Shown: positions 1-9,826, numbered from the stretch's first letter. The stretch: DNA of 64,000 nucleotides from Morococcus cerebrosus (GCF_022749515.1 NZ_CP094242.1:806001-870000), one strand, 5' to 3'. Made by a program: numbers and translations. The notes: generated from the letters alone by a model not told the origin.

Positions 1-1
1 C

Positions 2-586
2 GGGCTGATTGTGGCAGACGACGGTTTGCAGCATTATGCCCTGCGGCGGGATGTGGAAATCGCGGTGTTTCCGGCGGCGGATACGGGGCGGACGGATTTG
101 GATTTACTGCCCAACGGCGGTTTGCGCGAACCTTTGTCGCGTTTGGATTCGGTGGATGCGGTCGTCGTCAGCGGCGGTCAGGCGGATGCGTCGTTTGCGC
201 CGTCTGAAAACATGTTTCACAGCAGTATCGAAACGGGACGGATTTACCGTTTGAACCAGCCGTCCGAAATACTGGATACAGGTCGTCTGAAAAACCAAAC
301 CGTCGCCGCCGTGGCAGGTATCGCCAAACCGGAGCGTTTTTTTGATTCGCTGCGGAACATGGGCATCACCTTGAACCAAACCGTCGCGCTGCCCGACCAT
401 GCCGACATCGCAGCGGCAGATTTGCCCAATGCGGACGCGGTCATTATTACGGAAAAGGATGCGGTCAAGTTTTCAGCCGGCCTCAATCTGAATCATGTAT
501 GGGTGTTGCCTGTTTGTGCGATAATCGAACCTGATTTGGCGGAATTTGTGTTGGAGCAGTTAGGTCTTGCCGAAGAGGCCGTCTGA
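2..586 (+). CDS. lpxK: Tetraacyldisaccharide 4'-kinase, C-terminal part
   Basis: LpxK phosphorylates the 4' position of the lipid A disaccharide at the inner membrane. The frame is open from the window edge, so the 5' part with the P-loop is outside. The visible part begins [14 protein letters not shown], the conserved DDGLQH segment of LpxK, and continues with [14 protein letters not shown], which matches the family's LLPxGxLREP motif, and a C-terminal half with ITEKDAVKF. The stop TGA lies inside an AGGCCGTCTGAA uptake sequence, so the protein ends -EEAV. Family assignment is by remembered motifs. Confidence 0.93.
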   Translation, partial: GLIVADDGLQHYALRRDVEIAVFPAADTGRTDLDLLPNGGLREPLSRLDSVDAVVVSGGQADASFAPSENMFHSSIETGRIYRLNQPSEILDTGRLKNQTVAAVAGIAKPERFFDSLRNMGITLNQTVALPDHADIAAADLPNADAVIITEKDAVKFSAGLNLNHVWVLPVCAIIEPDLAEFVLEQLGLAEEAV

Positions 587-601
587 AAATATTCTGTAGG
601 T

Positions 602-617
602 CAGGCATTCATGCCTG
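602..617. repeat. Short hairpin of a GTAGGTC-type intergenic repeat
   Basis: CAGGCATTCATGCCTG is a perfect 7-bp inverted repeat with a 2-base loop, preceded by GTAGGT. A longer relative lies at 3829-3856 (GTAGGTCGG...CCGACCTAC). Both are intergenic, which suggests a small dispersed repeat family. Confidence 0.5.
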
Positions 618-683
618 GCAAGCCGTCTTATTTGGGAAACATCGTCTGAACATTTGTATTTTTGTTTTTAGAAGGAGAGGAAG

Positions 684-1259
684 ATGAAATTGAAAACCCT
701 GTTGCTGCCCCTTACTGCCTTTGCATTGTGTGCCAACGCATTTGCCGCTACACCCAGCGATGCGTCGCTGGAGCGTCTGTTTGAAGTGCAGAAGATGGAT
801 GCCCTGTTAGACCAGTCTTTCCAAAGTATGGAAGGCATTGTACTTTCCGATCCGAATGTACAGAAATTTTTAAAAGATGCGCCGGAAGACAAACGTCCGC
901 AATTGGAGGCGGTATTGAAAAAGTATGCAAACCAATCGATTGCCGAAATCAACACGCCGCAAGTGCGCGCCCAGTTGCGTAAAGCGGCTTTAGACGGCAT
1001 GAAGACGGTTTATACGCAGGAAGAAGTCAACGCATTGATTGGCTTTTACAGCACGGCGGTAGGTCAATCGATAATGGACAAAACGCCGCGCTATCTTGAG
1101 GCAACGGTGAAACCTATGATGGACATCCTTGCCGGCAAATACACCCAATCCAACCAAAGCGCAAACCTGAGACGTGAAATCCGCCAAATCATGTGCGAAG
1201 GCAAAAATCCTGCCCAAGCCTGCGCCAAACAGCCTAACAAACCGGCACGGAAAAAATAA
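684..1259 (+). CDS. DUF2059-family exported protein
   Basis: This 191-aa protein has a Sec signal peptide (charged MKLK, hydrophobic core to about residue 21, ANAFA cleavage site), so it should be periplasmic. The rest is a helical DUF2059-type domain containing YTQEEVNALIGFYSTAVGQS, followed by a basic C-terminus rich in K and P. A clear GGAGAGGAAG ribosome site precedes the ATG. The molecular function of the family is unknown. It sits between lpxK and the Trm112/kdsB pair but is separated from lpxK by an uptake sequence, so co-transcription is not certain. Confidence 0.8.
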   Translation: MKLKTLLLPLTAFALCANAFAATPSDASLERLFEVQKMDALLDQSFQSMEGIVLSDPNVQKFLKDAPEDKRPQLEAVLKKYANQSIAEINTPQVRAQLRKAALDGMKTVYTQEEVNALIGFYSTAVGQSIMDKTPRYLEATVKPMMDILAGKYTQSNQSANLRREIRQIMCEGKNPAQACAKQPNKPARKK

Positions 1260-1269
1260 TGCCGCTTGA

Positions 1270-1332
1270 GGTCGTCTGAAAACGAGCGAAGCAAGTTTCG
1301 CCAAAACGAGCGAAGCGAGCTTCGCTAAAACC
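1270..1332 (+). repeat. Uptake sequence plus GAACGAG...TTCGCTAAAAC module
   Basis: A GTCGTCTGAA core is followed by two tandem units of the form ACGAGCGAAGC(A/G)AG(T/C)TTCGC(C/T)AAAAC. Related single units follow uptake sequences at 5871-5905 and 12071-12111. Each can form a small hairpin (GCGAAG/CTTCGC). Confidence 0.6.
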
Positions 1333-1353
1333 ATCAAACCCGAAAGAAACCCC

Positions 1354-1536
1354 ATGGAAAAAAAATTCTTAGACATCCTCGTCTGCCCCGTTACCAAAGG
1401 CAGACTGGAATATCATCAGGACAAACAGGAATTGTGGAGCCATCAGGCGAAGCTTGCCTATCCGATTAAAGACGGCATTCCCTATATGCTGGAAAACGAA
1501 GCACGAGCGTTGAGCGAAGAGGAACTCAAAGCATGA
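1354..1536 (+). CDS. Trm112-family small protein (YcaR-like)
   Basis: This 60-aa protein starts [18 protein letters not shown] and carries [12 protein letters not shown], the hallmark pattern of the bacterial Trm112/UPF0434 family. It has only one of the zinc-type cysteines seen in eukaryotic Trm112. Its last codons overlap the kdsB start by 4 bp (ATGA), and the same small gene is commonly found directly beside kdsB or lpxK in proteobacteria. The biochemical role in bacteria is not established. Confidence 0.88.
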   Translation: MEKKFLDILVCPVTKGRLEYHQDKQELWSHQAKLAYPIKDGIPYMLENEARALSEEELKA

Positions 1537-2294
1537 CCGAATTCGTCGTATTGATTCCGGCGCGGCTGGATTCATCGCGCCTACCCGGAAAAGCCTTGGC
1601 GGACATCCATGGCAAACCGATGGTCGTGCGCGTTGCCGAACAGGCGGCAAAAAGCAAAGCCGCGCGCGTCGTCGTTGCCACCGACCATCCCGATATTCAG
1701 ACGGCCTGTCAGGCGCACAGCGTCGAAGTCGTCATGACTTCAAACCGGCACGAAAGCGGCACGACGCGTCTTGCCGAAGCCGCCGCCGCGCTGAAGCTGC
1801 CGCAACATCTGGTGGTCGTCAACGTACAGGGCGACGAGCCGCTGATTGCCCCCGAACTCATCGACCGCACCGCCGAAGTCTTGGTGGAAAACAACGTGCA
1901 GATGGCGACCGCGGCACACGAATTGCACGATTTCGACGAATTTATGAATCCCAACGTCGTCAAAGTCGTCCTCGACAAAAACCGCAACGCCATCTACTTC
2001 AGCCGCGCCCCGATTCCCTATCCACGCGATGCCATGCGCGCCGAAAAACGCGAATTGCCTGCCGAAACCGCCGTCCTGCGCCATATCGGCATCTACGCCT
2101 ACCGCGCCGGTTTTCTGCAACGCTACGCCGAAATGAGCGTTTCGCCGCTGGAAACCATCGAATCGCTGGAACAACTGCGCGTCCTGTGGCACGGCTACCC
2201 GATTGCCGTCGAAACCGCCAAACAAGCCCCTGCCGCCGGCGTAGATACGCAGGAAGATTTGGACAGGGTCCGAGCCGTCTTTGAGGCCGTCTGA
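1533..2294 (+). CDS. kdsB: 3-deoxy-manno-octulosonate cytidylyltransferase
   Basis: KdsB activates Kdo as CMP-Kdo for the lipooligosaccharide inner core. The 253-aa protein has the usual length and the motifs [17 protein letters not shown] near the N-terminus (CTP binding), VVATDHPDI, and NVQGDEPLI (Mg/CTP binding). Its start overlaps the Trm112 stop, implying translational coupling. The stop codon TGA is part of an AGGCCGTCTGAA uptake sequence, giving the C-terminus -FEAV. Confidence 0.96.
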   Translation: MTEFVVLIPARLDSSRLPGKALADIHGKPMVVRVAEQAAKSKAARVVVATDHPDIQTACQAHSVEVVMTSNRHESGTTRLAEAAAALKLPQHLVVVNVQGDEPLIAPELIDRTAEVLVENNVQMATAAHELHDFDEFMNPNVVKVVLDKNRNAIYFSRAPIPYPRDAMRAEKRELPAETAVLRHIGIYAYRAGFLQRYAEMSVSPLETIESLEQLRVLWHGYPIAVETAKQAPAAGVDTQEDLDRVRAVFEAV

Positions 2295-2304
2295 AAGGAA
2301 AAAC

Positions 2305-2823
2305 ATGACCGATTTACGCCATTTGAGCCGCGAAGAGCAAAAACTGCTTGCCGATGTTGCCCTGCTGGTTCAAAACGACGACCAAGAGTTTAACTATGAA
2401 ATGTTGAAAGCCGCCGCGCCGGACGAAGCCAGCGGCGAGTTTTGGTTCCGTATGGCGGAAACGCTCAGTACGCTGCCGCCGAACCGTTCGCTGGATTTGC
2501 GTTTGAACGGGGGCAGGCTGACAGTTGCCGTGTCGATTTTGTCGGTATTGCTGCAAGACAGCCCTGAAATTCCGCAGCTTTGGGCGCAAAAGGTAATTGC
2601 GCTCAACTACTTGGCACACGGGCATCAGACCCGCGCGCGCGGTTTGGCGCAGCAGGCGGACAAGGCGGCGGAAGCCAATGAGGAAGAATATTTGGCGAAG
2701 ACTTTATCGCAAAACCTGCTTTCCACTTTGAAAGACGCATTGGAGCGGTTTCCCGAAGACACATGGTTTGCCGAAATGCGCGATGACGCATGGAAACATT
2801 TCGGCGCAGAACAGGCCGTCTGA
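2305..2823 (+). CDS. Conserved hypothetical protein downstream of kdsB
   Basis: I recognise no domain in this 172-aa protein, which begins MTDLRHLSREEQKLL. It is helical and acidic, with no signal peptide or membrane segment, and has a possible TPR-like stretch (WAQKVIALNYLAHGHQTRARGLAQQADKA). The ATG at 2305 is preferred over an upstream TTG because AAAGGAAAAAC stands just before it. The gene follows kdsB by 10 bp and also ends in an uptake sequence (-EQAV then TGA). Confidence 0.75.
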   Translation: MTDLRHLSREEQKLLADVALLVQNDDQEFNYEMLKAAAPDEASGEFWFRMAETLSTLPPNRSLDLRLNGGRLTVAVSILSVLLQDSPEIPQLWAQKVIALNYLAHGHQTRARGLAQQADKAAEANEEEYLAKTLSQNLLSTLKDALERFPEDTWFAEMRDDAWKHFGAEQAV

Positions 2824-2890
2824 AGTTTTGAACGATAAACGCAAGCCGTGTAAAATCATTTGAATCACGTTTCAAATCCATACTACTTAA

Positions 2891-3553
<663 letters not shown>

Positions 3554-3667
3554 ATCGAAAAGGTCGTACCCACGGGCAGGCTTCGCACTCTGAAAACAGA
3601 AAATCAGGTTTTCAGACGACCTGTTTTTGACAAACAGCGTGTTGCAACCGAAAAATAATCATTCGGC

Positions 3668-3772
3668 GTCATTCCCGCGCAGGCGGGAATCCATTTCTGA
3701 ATTTGGGCAATCGCTAGTTTAAATTTGATGAACTGAGTTTTATCAATGGATTCCCGCCTGCGCGGGAATGAC
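3668..3772. repeat. dRS3-bounded intergenic repeat (NIME-like)
   Basis: Two dRS3-type palindromes, ATTCCCGCGCAGGCGGGAAT at 3671-3690 and ATTCCCGCCTGCGCGGGAAT at 3750-3769, lie in perfect 28-bp inverted arms (3668-3695 and 3745-3772) around a 49-bp core. The pattern ATTCCC-N8-GGGAAT is the dRS3 consensus of Neisseria intergenic mosaic elements, known in meningococci as an integration site of filamentous phage. Confidence 0.85.
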
Positions 3773-3828
3773 GGCTGATGTGCCGGTTCAAATTCATCCG
3801 AAACAGTTTGTCGGGGGCTTGAGTCCGC

Positions 3829-3856
3829 GTAGGTCGGACATCAATGCCCGACCTAC
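3829..3856. repeat. GTAGGTC hairpin repeat
   Basis: GTAGGTCGG and CCGACCTAC form 9-bp arms, extended by CAT/ATG after one mismatch. It resembles the hairpin at 602-617 and lies between the dRS3 block and a Correia element. Confidence 0.55.
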
Positions 3857-3874
3857 GGTTTGAATTTACGTTGT

Positions 3875-4030
3875 TATAGTGGATTAACAAAAATCAGGAC
3901 AAGGCGACGAAGCCGCAGACAGTACAGATAGTACGGAACCGATTCACTTGGTGCTTCAGCACCTTAGAGAATCGTTCTCTTTGAGCTAAGGCGAAGCAAC
4001 GCCGTACTGGTTTAAAGTTAATCCACTATA
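3875..4030. repeat. Correia repeat enclosed element, long form (156 bp)
   Basis: The element starts TATAGTGGATTAAC and ends TTAATCCACTATA, with the internal blocks GACAAGGCGACGAAGCCGC and GCAACGCCGTACTGG typical of CREE/NEMIS. It keeps the extra central block (GATTCACTTGGTGCTTCAG...) absent from the short form. TATACT at 4027-4032 straddles the right end, 48 bp before pyrF, and could serve as a -10 box. Confidence 0.95.
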
Positions 4031-4079
4031 CTGCGAAAAAGACGATAAAGGTCGTCTGAAAATCCGAAACGAAAACACC

Positions 4080-4820
4080 ATGAATCCTTTAATCACCGAC
4101 TTCCAAACTCCGCCACAACGCACCCCCGTCATCGTTGCCCTTGATTTTGCCAACGAAAAAGATACGCTCGGATTCGTCCGCAACCTTGATCCGACCTTGT
4201 GCCAAATCAAAATCGGCAAAGAGCTGTTTACCGCCACGGGACGCAGTTTGGCGGAAAGCCTGATTCATCAGGGTTTCAAACTCTTTCTCGATTTGAAATA
4301 CCACGACATTCCCCACACCGTCGCGCAAGCCTGCAAAGTCGCCGCCGACATGGGCGTGTGGATGGTCGATATGCACGCATCGGGCGGCCGCCGCATGATG
4401 GAAGCCGCCGCCGAAGCCGTTGCCGGATACGGCACGAAGCCGCTCTTAATCGGCGTAACCGTGTTGACCAGCATGGAACAGAGCGATTTGGCGGAAATCG
4501 GTTTGAACATCGCCCCTGAAGAACAAGTCATCCGCTTGGCGAAACTGGCGCAAAGTTCGGGCTTGGACGGCGTGGTCTGCTCCGCCCAAGAAGCCGCGCC
4601 GCTGCGCCGCGAATTGGGACAGGATTTTGTCTTGGTAACGCCCGGCATCCGTTTGGACGTTGCCGGCAACAACGACGACCAACGCCGCATCATGACGCCT
4701 GCCGAAGCATTGGCGGCAGGTTCGACTTATCTGGTGATGGGCCGCCCCGTTACCCAAGCCGCCGATCCGGTAGCCGTATTGCGCGAAGTGAACCGCGTGG
4801 CGAACCTTGAAGCAAACTGA
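4080..4820 (+). CDS. pyrF: Orotidine 5'-phosphate decarboxylase
   Basis: PyrF catalyses the last step of UMP synthesis (OMP to UMP + CO2). The 246-aa protein has VIVALDFAN at residues 17-25 and the catalytic DLKYHDIPHT motif with D71, K73 and D76. The C-terminal phosphate loop reads VTPGIR and YLVMGRPVTQA. The ribosome site is weak. A Correia element ends 50 bp upstream and may supply or modify its promoter. Confidence 0.97.
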   Translation: MNPLITDFQTPPQRTPVIVALDFANEKDTLGFVRNLDPTLCQIKIGKELFTATGRSLAESLIHQGFKLFLDLKYHDIPHTVAQACKVAADMGVWMVDMHASGGRRMMEAAAEAVAGYGTKPLLIGVTVLTSMEQSDLAEIGLNIAPEEQVIRLAKLAQSSGLDGVVCSAQEAAPLRRELGQDFVLVTPGIRLDVAGNNDDQRRIMTPAEALAAGSTYLVMGRPVTQAADPVAVLREVNRVANLEAN

Positions 4821-4858
4821 TTTTCAGACGACCTTACAGGTTGAGGCCGTCTGAAAAA
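4821..4858. terminator. Inverted uptake-sequence pair after pyrF
   Basis: TTTTCAGACGACCT and AGGCCGTCTGAAAA face each other right after the pyrF stop. No T-run follows, so it may attenuate rather than fully terminate. Confidence 0.55.
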
Positions 4859-4874
4859 ACACAACGGAGGCAAT

Positions 4875-5837
4875 ATGCCCACCAAGTTCCAACAAGAAAC
4901 CCTCAAATCCCGTTTCGCGCAAGCCAAAGTCCTTGTTGTCGGCGACGTGATGCTCGACCGTTATTGGTTTGGCGATGTGTCCCGTATTTCGCCCGAAGCG
5001 CCCGTGCCGGTGGCCAAAATCGGACGAATCGACCAACGGGCGGGCGGTGCGGCGAATGTTGCGCGCAACATCGCTTCGTTGGGCGGCAAAGCAGGGCTGT
5101 TGTCGGTAACCGGCGACGACGAAGCCGCCGACGCGCTCGATGCGCTGATGGCGCAAGACGGCGTCGCCTCCTATCTGATGCGCGACAAACAAATCGCCAC
5201 CACCGTCAAACTGCGCGTCGTCGCCCGCAACCAGCAGCTTATCCGCCTTGATTTTGAAGAACATCCCAACCGCGAAGTGTTGGAGCAAATCAAGCAGAAA
5301 TACCGCGAAGTATTGCCCGAATACGACGCAATCATTTTTTCAGACTACGGCAAAGGCGGCCTGTCGCACATCTCCGATATGATAGATTGGGCAAAACACG
5401 CAGGTAAAACCGTATTAATCGACCCCAAAGGCGACGATTACGAAAAATACGCTGGCGCCACGCTGATTACGCCCAATAGAGCCGAATTAAAAGAAGTGGT
5501 CGGCAGTTGGAAAAACGAAAGCGAGCTGACCGAAAAAGCGCAAAACCTGCGCCGCCACCTCGACCTGACCGCCGTTTTACTGACCCGAAGCGAAGAGGGC
5601 ATGACCCTGTTCAGCGAAGGCGAACCCATTTACCAGCCCACCCGCGCCCAAGAAGTTTACGACGTATCCGGCGCAGGCGACACCGTCATTGCCGGAGTGG
5701 GTTTGGGGCTGGCGGCAGGCTACACCATGCCCGAAGCCATGCACCTCGCCAATACCGCCGCCGGTGTCGTCGTCGCCAAACTCGGCACGGCGGTTTGCTC
5801 GTTTGCAGAATTGAACAAAGCATTGGAAGAGCAGTAA
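4875..5837 (+). CDS. rfaE: D-glycero-beta-D-manno-heptose-7-phosphate kinase
   Basis: RfaE (HldA type) makes heptose 1,7-bisphosphate for ADP-heptose and the LOS inner core. The 320-aa protein is a PfkB/ribokinase-family kinase: [13 protein letters not shown] near residue 23, [11 protein letters not shown], and the C-terminal anion-hole and catalytic motif [12 protein letters not shown]. It lacks the C-terminal nucleotidyltransferase domain of bifunctional HldE, so that activity must be encoded elsewhere. GGAGGCAAT precedes the ATG. rfaD follows 89 bp downstream. Confidence 0.95.
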   Translation: MPTKFQQETLKSRFAQAKVLVVGDVMLDRYWFGDVSRISPEAPVPVAKIGRIDQRAGGAANVARNIASLGGKAGLLSVTGDDEAADALDALMAQDGVASYLMRDKQIATTVKLRVVARNQQLIRLDFEEHPNREVLEQIKQKYREVLPEYDAIIFSDYGKGGLSHISDMIDWAKHAGKTVLIDPKGDDYEKYAGATLITPNRAELKEVVGSWKNESELTEKAQNLRRHLDLTAVLLTRSEEGMTLFSEGEPIYQPTRAQEVYDVSGAGDTVIAGVGLGLAAGYTMPEAMHLANTAAGVVVAKLGTAVCSFAELNKALEEQ

Positions 5838-5840
5838 TTT

Positions 5841-5905
5841 CTTTTTCAGACGACCCCGTCTTTCCAAGGTCGTCTGAAACGAGTGCAACGAGTTTCGCTA
5901 AAACC
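5841..5905. repeat. Inverted uptake-sequence pair with GAGTTTCGCTAAAAC module
   Basis: TTTTTCAGACGACC and GGTCGTCTGAAAC form a stem between rfaE and rfaD, followed by GAGTGCAACGAGTTTCGCTAAAAC, which is related to the module at 1270-1332. It could reduce read-through into rfaD. Confidence 0.55.
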
Positions 5906-5926
5906 AAAAAACAAAGGAAACCCAAT

Positions 5927-6931
5927 ATGACCATCATCGTAACAGGCGCGGCCGGCTTCATCGGCAGCAACATCGTCAAAGCCCTCAACCAACGCGGTAT
6001 TACCGACATCGTCGCCGTCGACAACCTGACCCGTGGCGAAAAATTCAAAAACCTTGCCGAGTGCGAAATCACACACTACCTCGACAAACACGAATTCATC
6101 CGCCAAGTGCGCGGCCATCTTCTGCCCTACGAAAACATCGAAGCCGTCTTCCATCAAGGTGCGTGTTCCGACACCATGAACCACGACGGCCTCTATATGA
6201 TGGACAACAATTACCAGTACACGCTCGACCTTTTGGACTGGTGTCAGGACGAACGCATCCCCTTCCTCTACGCCTCCAGTGCCGCCGTGTACGGCAAAGG
6301 CGAAATCTTCCGCGAAGAGCGCGAACTTGAAAAACCGCTCAATGTGTACGGCTACTCCAAATTCCTGTTTGACCAAGTATTGCGCCGCCGCATGAAAGAA
6401 GGCCTGACCGCACAAGTTGTCGGCTTCCGCTACTTCAACGTTTACGGACAACACGAACAACACAAAGGCCGCATGGCATCCGTCGCCTTCCACCATTTCA
6501 ACCAATACCGCGAACACGGTTACGTCAACCTGTTCGGAGCCAACGACGGCTACGGCAACGGCGAACAAACCCGCGACTTCGTCAGCGTCGAAGACGTCGC
6601 CAAAGTCAACCTCTACTTCTTCGACCACCCCAATCTCTCCGGCATCTACAACCTCGGCACAGGCCGCAGCCAACAGTTCAACGAACTCGCCGCCGCCACC
6701 GTCAACGCCTGCCGTGCCGCCGAAGGCAAACCTGAATTGAGCTTAAAAGAGCTGATAGAAGAAGAACTTATCCGCTACATCCCCTTCCCCGATGCGCTCA
6801 AAGGCAAATACCAAAGCTTCACCCAAGCCGACATTGCCAAACTGCGCGAAGCCGGATACAAGGAAGAATTTTTGGATGTCAAAGCAGGCGTCGAGCGCTA
6901 CGTCAAATGGATGCTGGAAAATTTGGCTTGA
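5927..6931 (+). CDS. rfaD: ADP-L-glycero-D-manno-heptose 6-epimerase
   Basis: RfaD (HldD/GmhD) epimerises ADP-D,D-heptose to ADP-L,D-heptose, the donor for the LOS core. The 334-aa protein is an extended SDR enzyme: GAAGFIGSN at residues 7-15 binds NADP, and Y141xxxK145 (YGYSK) is the catalytic pair. The frame is open further upstream, but ATG 5927 is chosen because ACAAAGGAAACCC stands before it and the Rossmann motif starts at residue 7. Confidence 0.97.
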   Translation: MTIIVTGAAGFIGSNIVKALNQRGITDIVAVDNLTRGEKFKNLAECEITHYLDKHEFIRQVRGHLLPYENIEAVFHQGACSDTMNHDGLYMMDNNYQYTLDLLDWCQDERIPFLYASSAAVYGKGEIFREERELEKPLNVYGYSKFLFDQVLRRRMKEGLTAQVVGFRYFNVYGQHEQHKGRMASVAFHHFNQYREHGYVNLFGANDGYGNGEQTRDFVSVEDVAKVNLYFFDHPNLSGIYNLGTGRSQQFNELAAATVNACRAAEGKPELSLKELIEEELIRYIPFPDALKGKYQSFTQADIAKLREAGYKEEFLDVKAGVERYVKWMLENLA

Positions 6932-6946
6932 TTTGAAATGCCCATG

Positions 6947-6994
6947 AAAAAGGTCGTCTGAAAACTCAGATTTAAAGTTTTCAGACGACTTTTT
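6947..6994. terminator. Bidirectional uptake-sequence terminator rfaD/dapC
   Basis: AAAAAGGTCGTCTGAAAAC and GTTTTCAGACGACTTTTT form a long stem between convergent rfaD and dapC. A and T runs flank both sides, so it can work in both directions. Confidence 0.9.
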
Positions 6995-7012
6995 ATTGAA
7001 CCGTTACCTTGT

Positions 7013-8200
7013 TCAGCGATACAGGAAAACGATGGTTTCGGCGGCTTTGACGCAGCTGTCGACATCGGCGACCAAGGCGATGCGGACGTAGCCTTCGCCT
7101 GGGTTGCCCCATTCGGTATCGCGGGCGAGGAAGCGTCCGGGGAGGACTTGGATGGCGGCTTTTTGCCAGAGGTTTTTAGCAAATGCCAAGTCGTCGCCAT
7201 CTGGTACTTTCAGCCAGATATAGAACGATGCGTCGGGCAGTTTGACATCGAATGCCTGTTGCAAAATGGGGATGACGCGGTCGAATTTTTCCTGATACAG
7301 GCGGCGGTTGGCGATGACGTGTTCTTCGTCGTTCCATGCGGCGATGCTGGCGCGTTGGACGGGGATGCTCATTGCACTGCCGTGGTAGGTGCGGTAGAGC
7401 AGGAAGTTTTTAAGCAATTCGGCATCGCCTGCGACAAAGCCGGAGCGTAGTCCGGGGACGTTGGAGCGTTTGGAGAGGCTGGTGAACATGACGATATTGC
7501 GGTTGCCGCGCCCTAATTGCGCTGCCGCCTGTAAGCCGCCTATGGGTTTGTTGCCGTCGAAATAGATTTCGGAATAGCATTCGTCGGAAGCGATGATGAA
7601 ACCGTATTTGTCTTGCAGATCAAAGATTTCTTTCCAGTCTTCCAGTTGCAGGACGCTGCCGCTGGGGTTGTTGGGCGAGCAGACGAACATGACTTTGGTG
7701 CGTTGCCATACGTCTTCGGTGATGCTTTTCCAATCGGGCTTGAAGGACGGGGCAGGGCAGTTGGCAAAACGGATTTCGCCGCCGCCGAGAATGGCTGCGC
7801 CTTCGTAGATTTGGTAGAACGGGTTGGGGCTGAGGACGACGGGTTTGAGGTCGTCTGAAACGGGGTTTAAGACGGTTTGAACGAAGGAAAACAAGGCTTC
7901 GCGGCTGCCGAGTACTGGCAGGACTTCCGTGTCGGGATTGACGGTCAGTCCGTCGTAACGGCGGCGCATCCAGTCGGCACAGGCTTGGCGCAGCTCGGGC
8001 AGACCTGCGGTCAGGGGGTATTTTTCCAGTTCGTGCAGCGAGGCGGTCAGCGCATTGGTGATGACTTCGGGGGTAGGGTGTTTCGGTTCGCCGATGTGAA
8101 GGTGGACGGGGGTGACGCCTTCGGGAGGGTTAATGCCCTGCATGGCTTCGCGCAGGCGGGCAAACGGATAGGGTTGGAGCTGGTCGAGTAGTGGGTTCAT
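7013..8200 (-). CDS. dapC: Succinyldiaminopimelate transaminase
   Basis: DapC converts N-succinyl-2-amino-6-ketopimelate to succinyl-DAP in lysine and peptidoglycan synthesis. The 395-aa protein is a fold-type I class I/II aminotransferase: SPNNPSG (about 175-181), SDECYSEIYF and the PLP lysine K244 in SLSKRSNVPG, with R251xxSGF nearby. The N-terminus MNPLLDQLQPYPFARLRE matches remembered neisserial DapC. TTTGGAACACCC precedes the start. An in-frame uptake sequence encodes VSDDLKP at 114-120. Confidence 0.93.
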   Translation of the reverse strand: MNPLLDQLQPYPFARLREAMQGINPPEGVTPVHLHIGEPKHPTPEVITNALTASLHELEKYPLTAGLPELRQACADWMRRRYDGLTVNPDTEVLPVLGSREALFSFVQTVLNPVSDDLKPVVLSPNPFYQIYEGAAILGGGEIRFANCPAPSFKPDWKSITEDVWQRTKVMFVCSPNNPSGSVLQLEDWKEIFDLQDKYGFIIASDECYSEIYFDGNKPIGGLQAAAQLGRGNRNIVMFTSLSKRSNVPGLRSGFVAGDAELLKNFLLYRTYHGSAMSIPVQRASIAAWNDEEHVIANRRLYQEKFDRVIPILQQAFDVKLPDASFYIWLKVPDGDDLAFAKNLWQKAAIQVLPGRFLARDTEWGNPGEGYVRIALVADVDSCVKAAETIVFLYR

Positions 8201-8290
8201 GGGTGTTCCAAATGTCTATCGAGACGGTCATCTTAGCATTTTTTATGCGGATTTTGTTGACAATGTATCCATAGAAAGGGAGGCAGGATG

Positions 8291-8323
8291 AAGGTCGTCT
8301 GAAAACTGTTTTCAGACGACCTT
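8291..8323. terminator. Uptake-sequence hairpin between dapC and the oxidoreductase
   Basis: AAGGTCGTCTGAAAAC and GTTTTCAGACGACCTT form an almost loopless hairpin. It lies downstream of the oxidoreductase gene (8406-9575, minus). Confidence 0.8.
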
Positions 8324-8405
8324 TGGAGAAGAACATGATTTGCCAGCAATAAAAAAGGACATATTGAATATGCCCTTCTTTGTTTTGCAAATCTGCGGAT
8401 ATGAT

Positions 8406-9575
8406 TTATTTCGCTGCTGCGGGGAGAGCGCCGTTGAGCAGATATTGAATGGTTTCTTGCACCGTGCGGATAGCATTGCCAAAAGGCAGCGGATCTTTAC
8501 CTCGGAAAAACAGACCTTTATCGACTTCGCCACGGAAGGCGGCGGAGAGTTGGATGTCGATGCAGAATTGTCCGGCTTTTGCCAAACCGTCGCGTAGTCC
8601 GCAGCTGGTCAGACAATTCAAGCCTTGCGTACAGCGGCGCGGGTCGGCTTTGGCGTTGGCTTGCAGCTTGGATTCGCGCTTGATGTAGCTGTCTAGAAAC
8701 TTGGTGCGCACACCGCGTGCGGGCAGTCCGGCGACGGACATAAATTCGACAACATGCTCGGTTTCTGCGCCTGCCAGCGTTTTTTTGAAGTTGATGTGTG
8801 CATCGCCTTCTTCGGTAACTGCAAACGCCGTGCCGATTTGGACGGCGGATGCGCCCCAGTTTTTCAGCGCGGTTTTGACTTTTTCAAAGTTCGCCATGCC
8901 GCCGGCGAGAATGAGCGGGATTTTTTCGCTTTCAAGACCTAAGTTCTTGAATACTTCGAAAGTTTCTTCGATGACTCGTTTGAATTCAAACTTGGCATCA
9001 TTCACACCTGCCACGCTTGCCGCGCCCAAGTGTCCGGCAGCGTGTGCGGGATGTTCGATAACGATGGCGTCGGGCAAAACACCTTTTTTCATCCAGCGTT
9101 TCAATACGATGCCGATACCGCGCGATTCGGACAAAATCGGGAACAGGGCGACATCTTTGTGATAACCCTCGGTCATTTCGGGCAAATCCAGCGGCAATCC
9201 CGCGCCCATCACAATCGCGTCCGCACCCGATTCGCAGGCTTGGCGGACGTAGGCGGCGTGGTCTTTGACGGCTTTCATGACGTTGACGGCAATCATGCCT
9301 TTGCCGTTTGCGTCGGCTTTGGCTTTTTGGATTTCGCGGTCAAGCGCGGTACAGTTGAGTCGGGTGTATTTTTCTTCGCTCGGGTTGATTTTGGATTCGG
9401 CGAGCAGGTCGTCGTGCAAGTGGCGCAAATCGACGCTGGCAATCGTGCCGACACCGTTTTCGCGGGCGACTGCGCTGGAGAGTTTCGATGCGGAAACGCC
9501 CACGCCCATTCCGCCTTGGACGACGGGAATCAATGATTTGCCACGGATGAGCAATGGGTCGAAGTTGCTTTGCAT
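8406..9575 (-). CDS. Nitronate monooxygenase-like FMN oxidoreductase
   Basis: This 389-aa protein belongs to the NMO/FabK-like flavin TIM-barrel family. Visible motifs are IPVVQGGMGVGVSASKLSSAV at the N-terminus, EHPAHAAGHLGA (the histidine region common to the family), ILAGGMANFEKVK and AVQIGTAF. An extra C-terminal segment contains four cysteines (CTQGLNCLTSCGLRDGL, then FCID). It should be a cytoplasmic FMN enzyme, but its substrate cannot be told from sequence. TCAAGGAACCC precedes the ATG. Confidence 0.85.
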   Translation of the reverse strand: MQSNFDPLLIRGKSLIPVVQGGMGVGVSASKLSSAVARENGVGTIASVDLRHLHDDLLAESKINPSEEKYTRLNCTALDREIQKAKADANGKGMIAVNVMKAVKDHAAYVRQACESGADAIVMGAGLPLDLPEMTEGYHKDVALFPILSESRGIGIVLKRWMKKGVLPDAIVIEHPAHAAGHLGAASVAGVNDAKFEFKRVIEETFEVFKNLGLESEKIPLILAGGMANFEKVKTALKNWGASAVQIGTAFAVTEEGDAHINFKKTLAGAETEHVVEFMSVAGLPARGVRTKFLDSYIKRESKLQANAKADPRRCTQGLNCLTSCGLRDGLAKAGQFCIDIQLSAAFRGEVDKGLFFRGKDPLPFGNAIRTVQETIQYLLNGALPAAAK

Positions 9576-9826
9576 GTATGGGTTCCTTGATGGTTGCGGG
9601 TGGTGTTTTTAATAGACGGGTATCTGTATCGAGGTTGCTTTTATCGGCTAAATGATACCTATTTTAAGATTTTAGGAATTATACTCTAATCAAATGGGAA
9701 ATTAGAGTTTTAATACAGTTTCTTTGTTAAAATAATCTTAATATATTGTTAATTAAGAAATTATTGTTTTGAGTGTTGGCGGTGTGCTGCGGCATTTTTG
9801 GGACGAATGTGTTGTTTAAAAATCAA
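9576..9826. other. AT-rich upstream region of the oxidoreductase
   Basis: There is no gene here. The stretch is AT-rich and contains an inverted repeat ACTCTAAT-N10-ATTAGAGT at 9683-9708, about 110 bp upstream of the oxidoreductase start, which could be an operator. Confidence 0.4.

Noticed and set aside
3560..3633. Terminator directly after adk
   Set aside because: AGGTCGT and ACGACCT are about 50 bases apart with a single uptake sequence; the pairing is too weak to call.
5507..5926. N-terminal extension of rfaD by 140 codons
   Set aside because: It overlaps rfaE in another frame and repeats no family sequence; the NAD-binding motif starts directly after ATG 5927.
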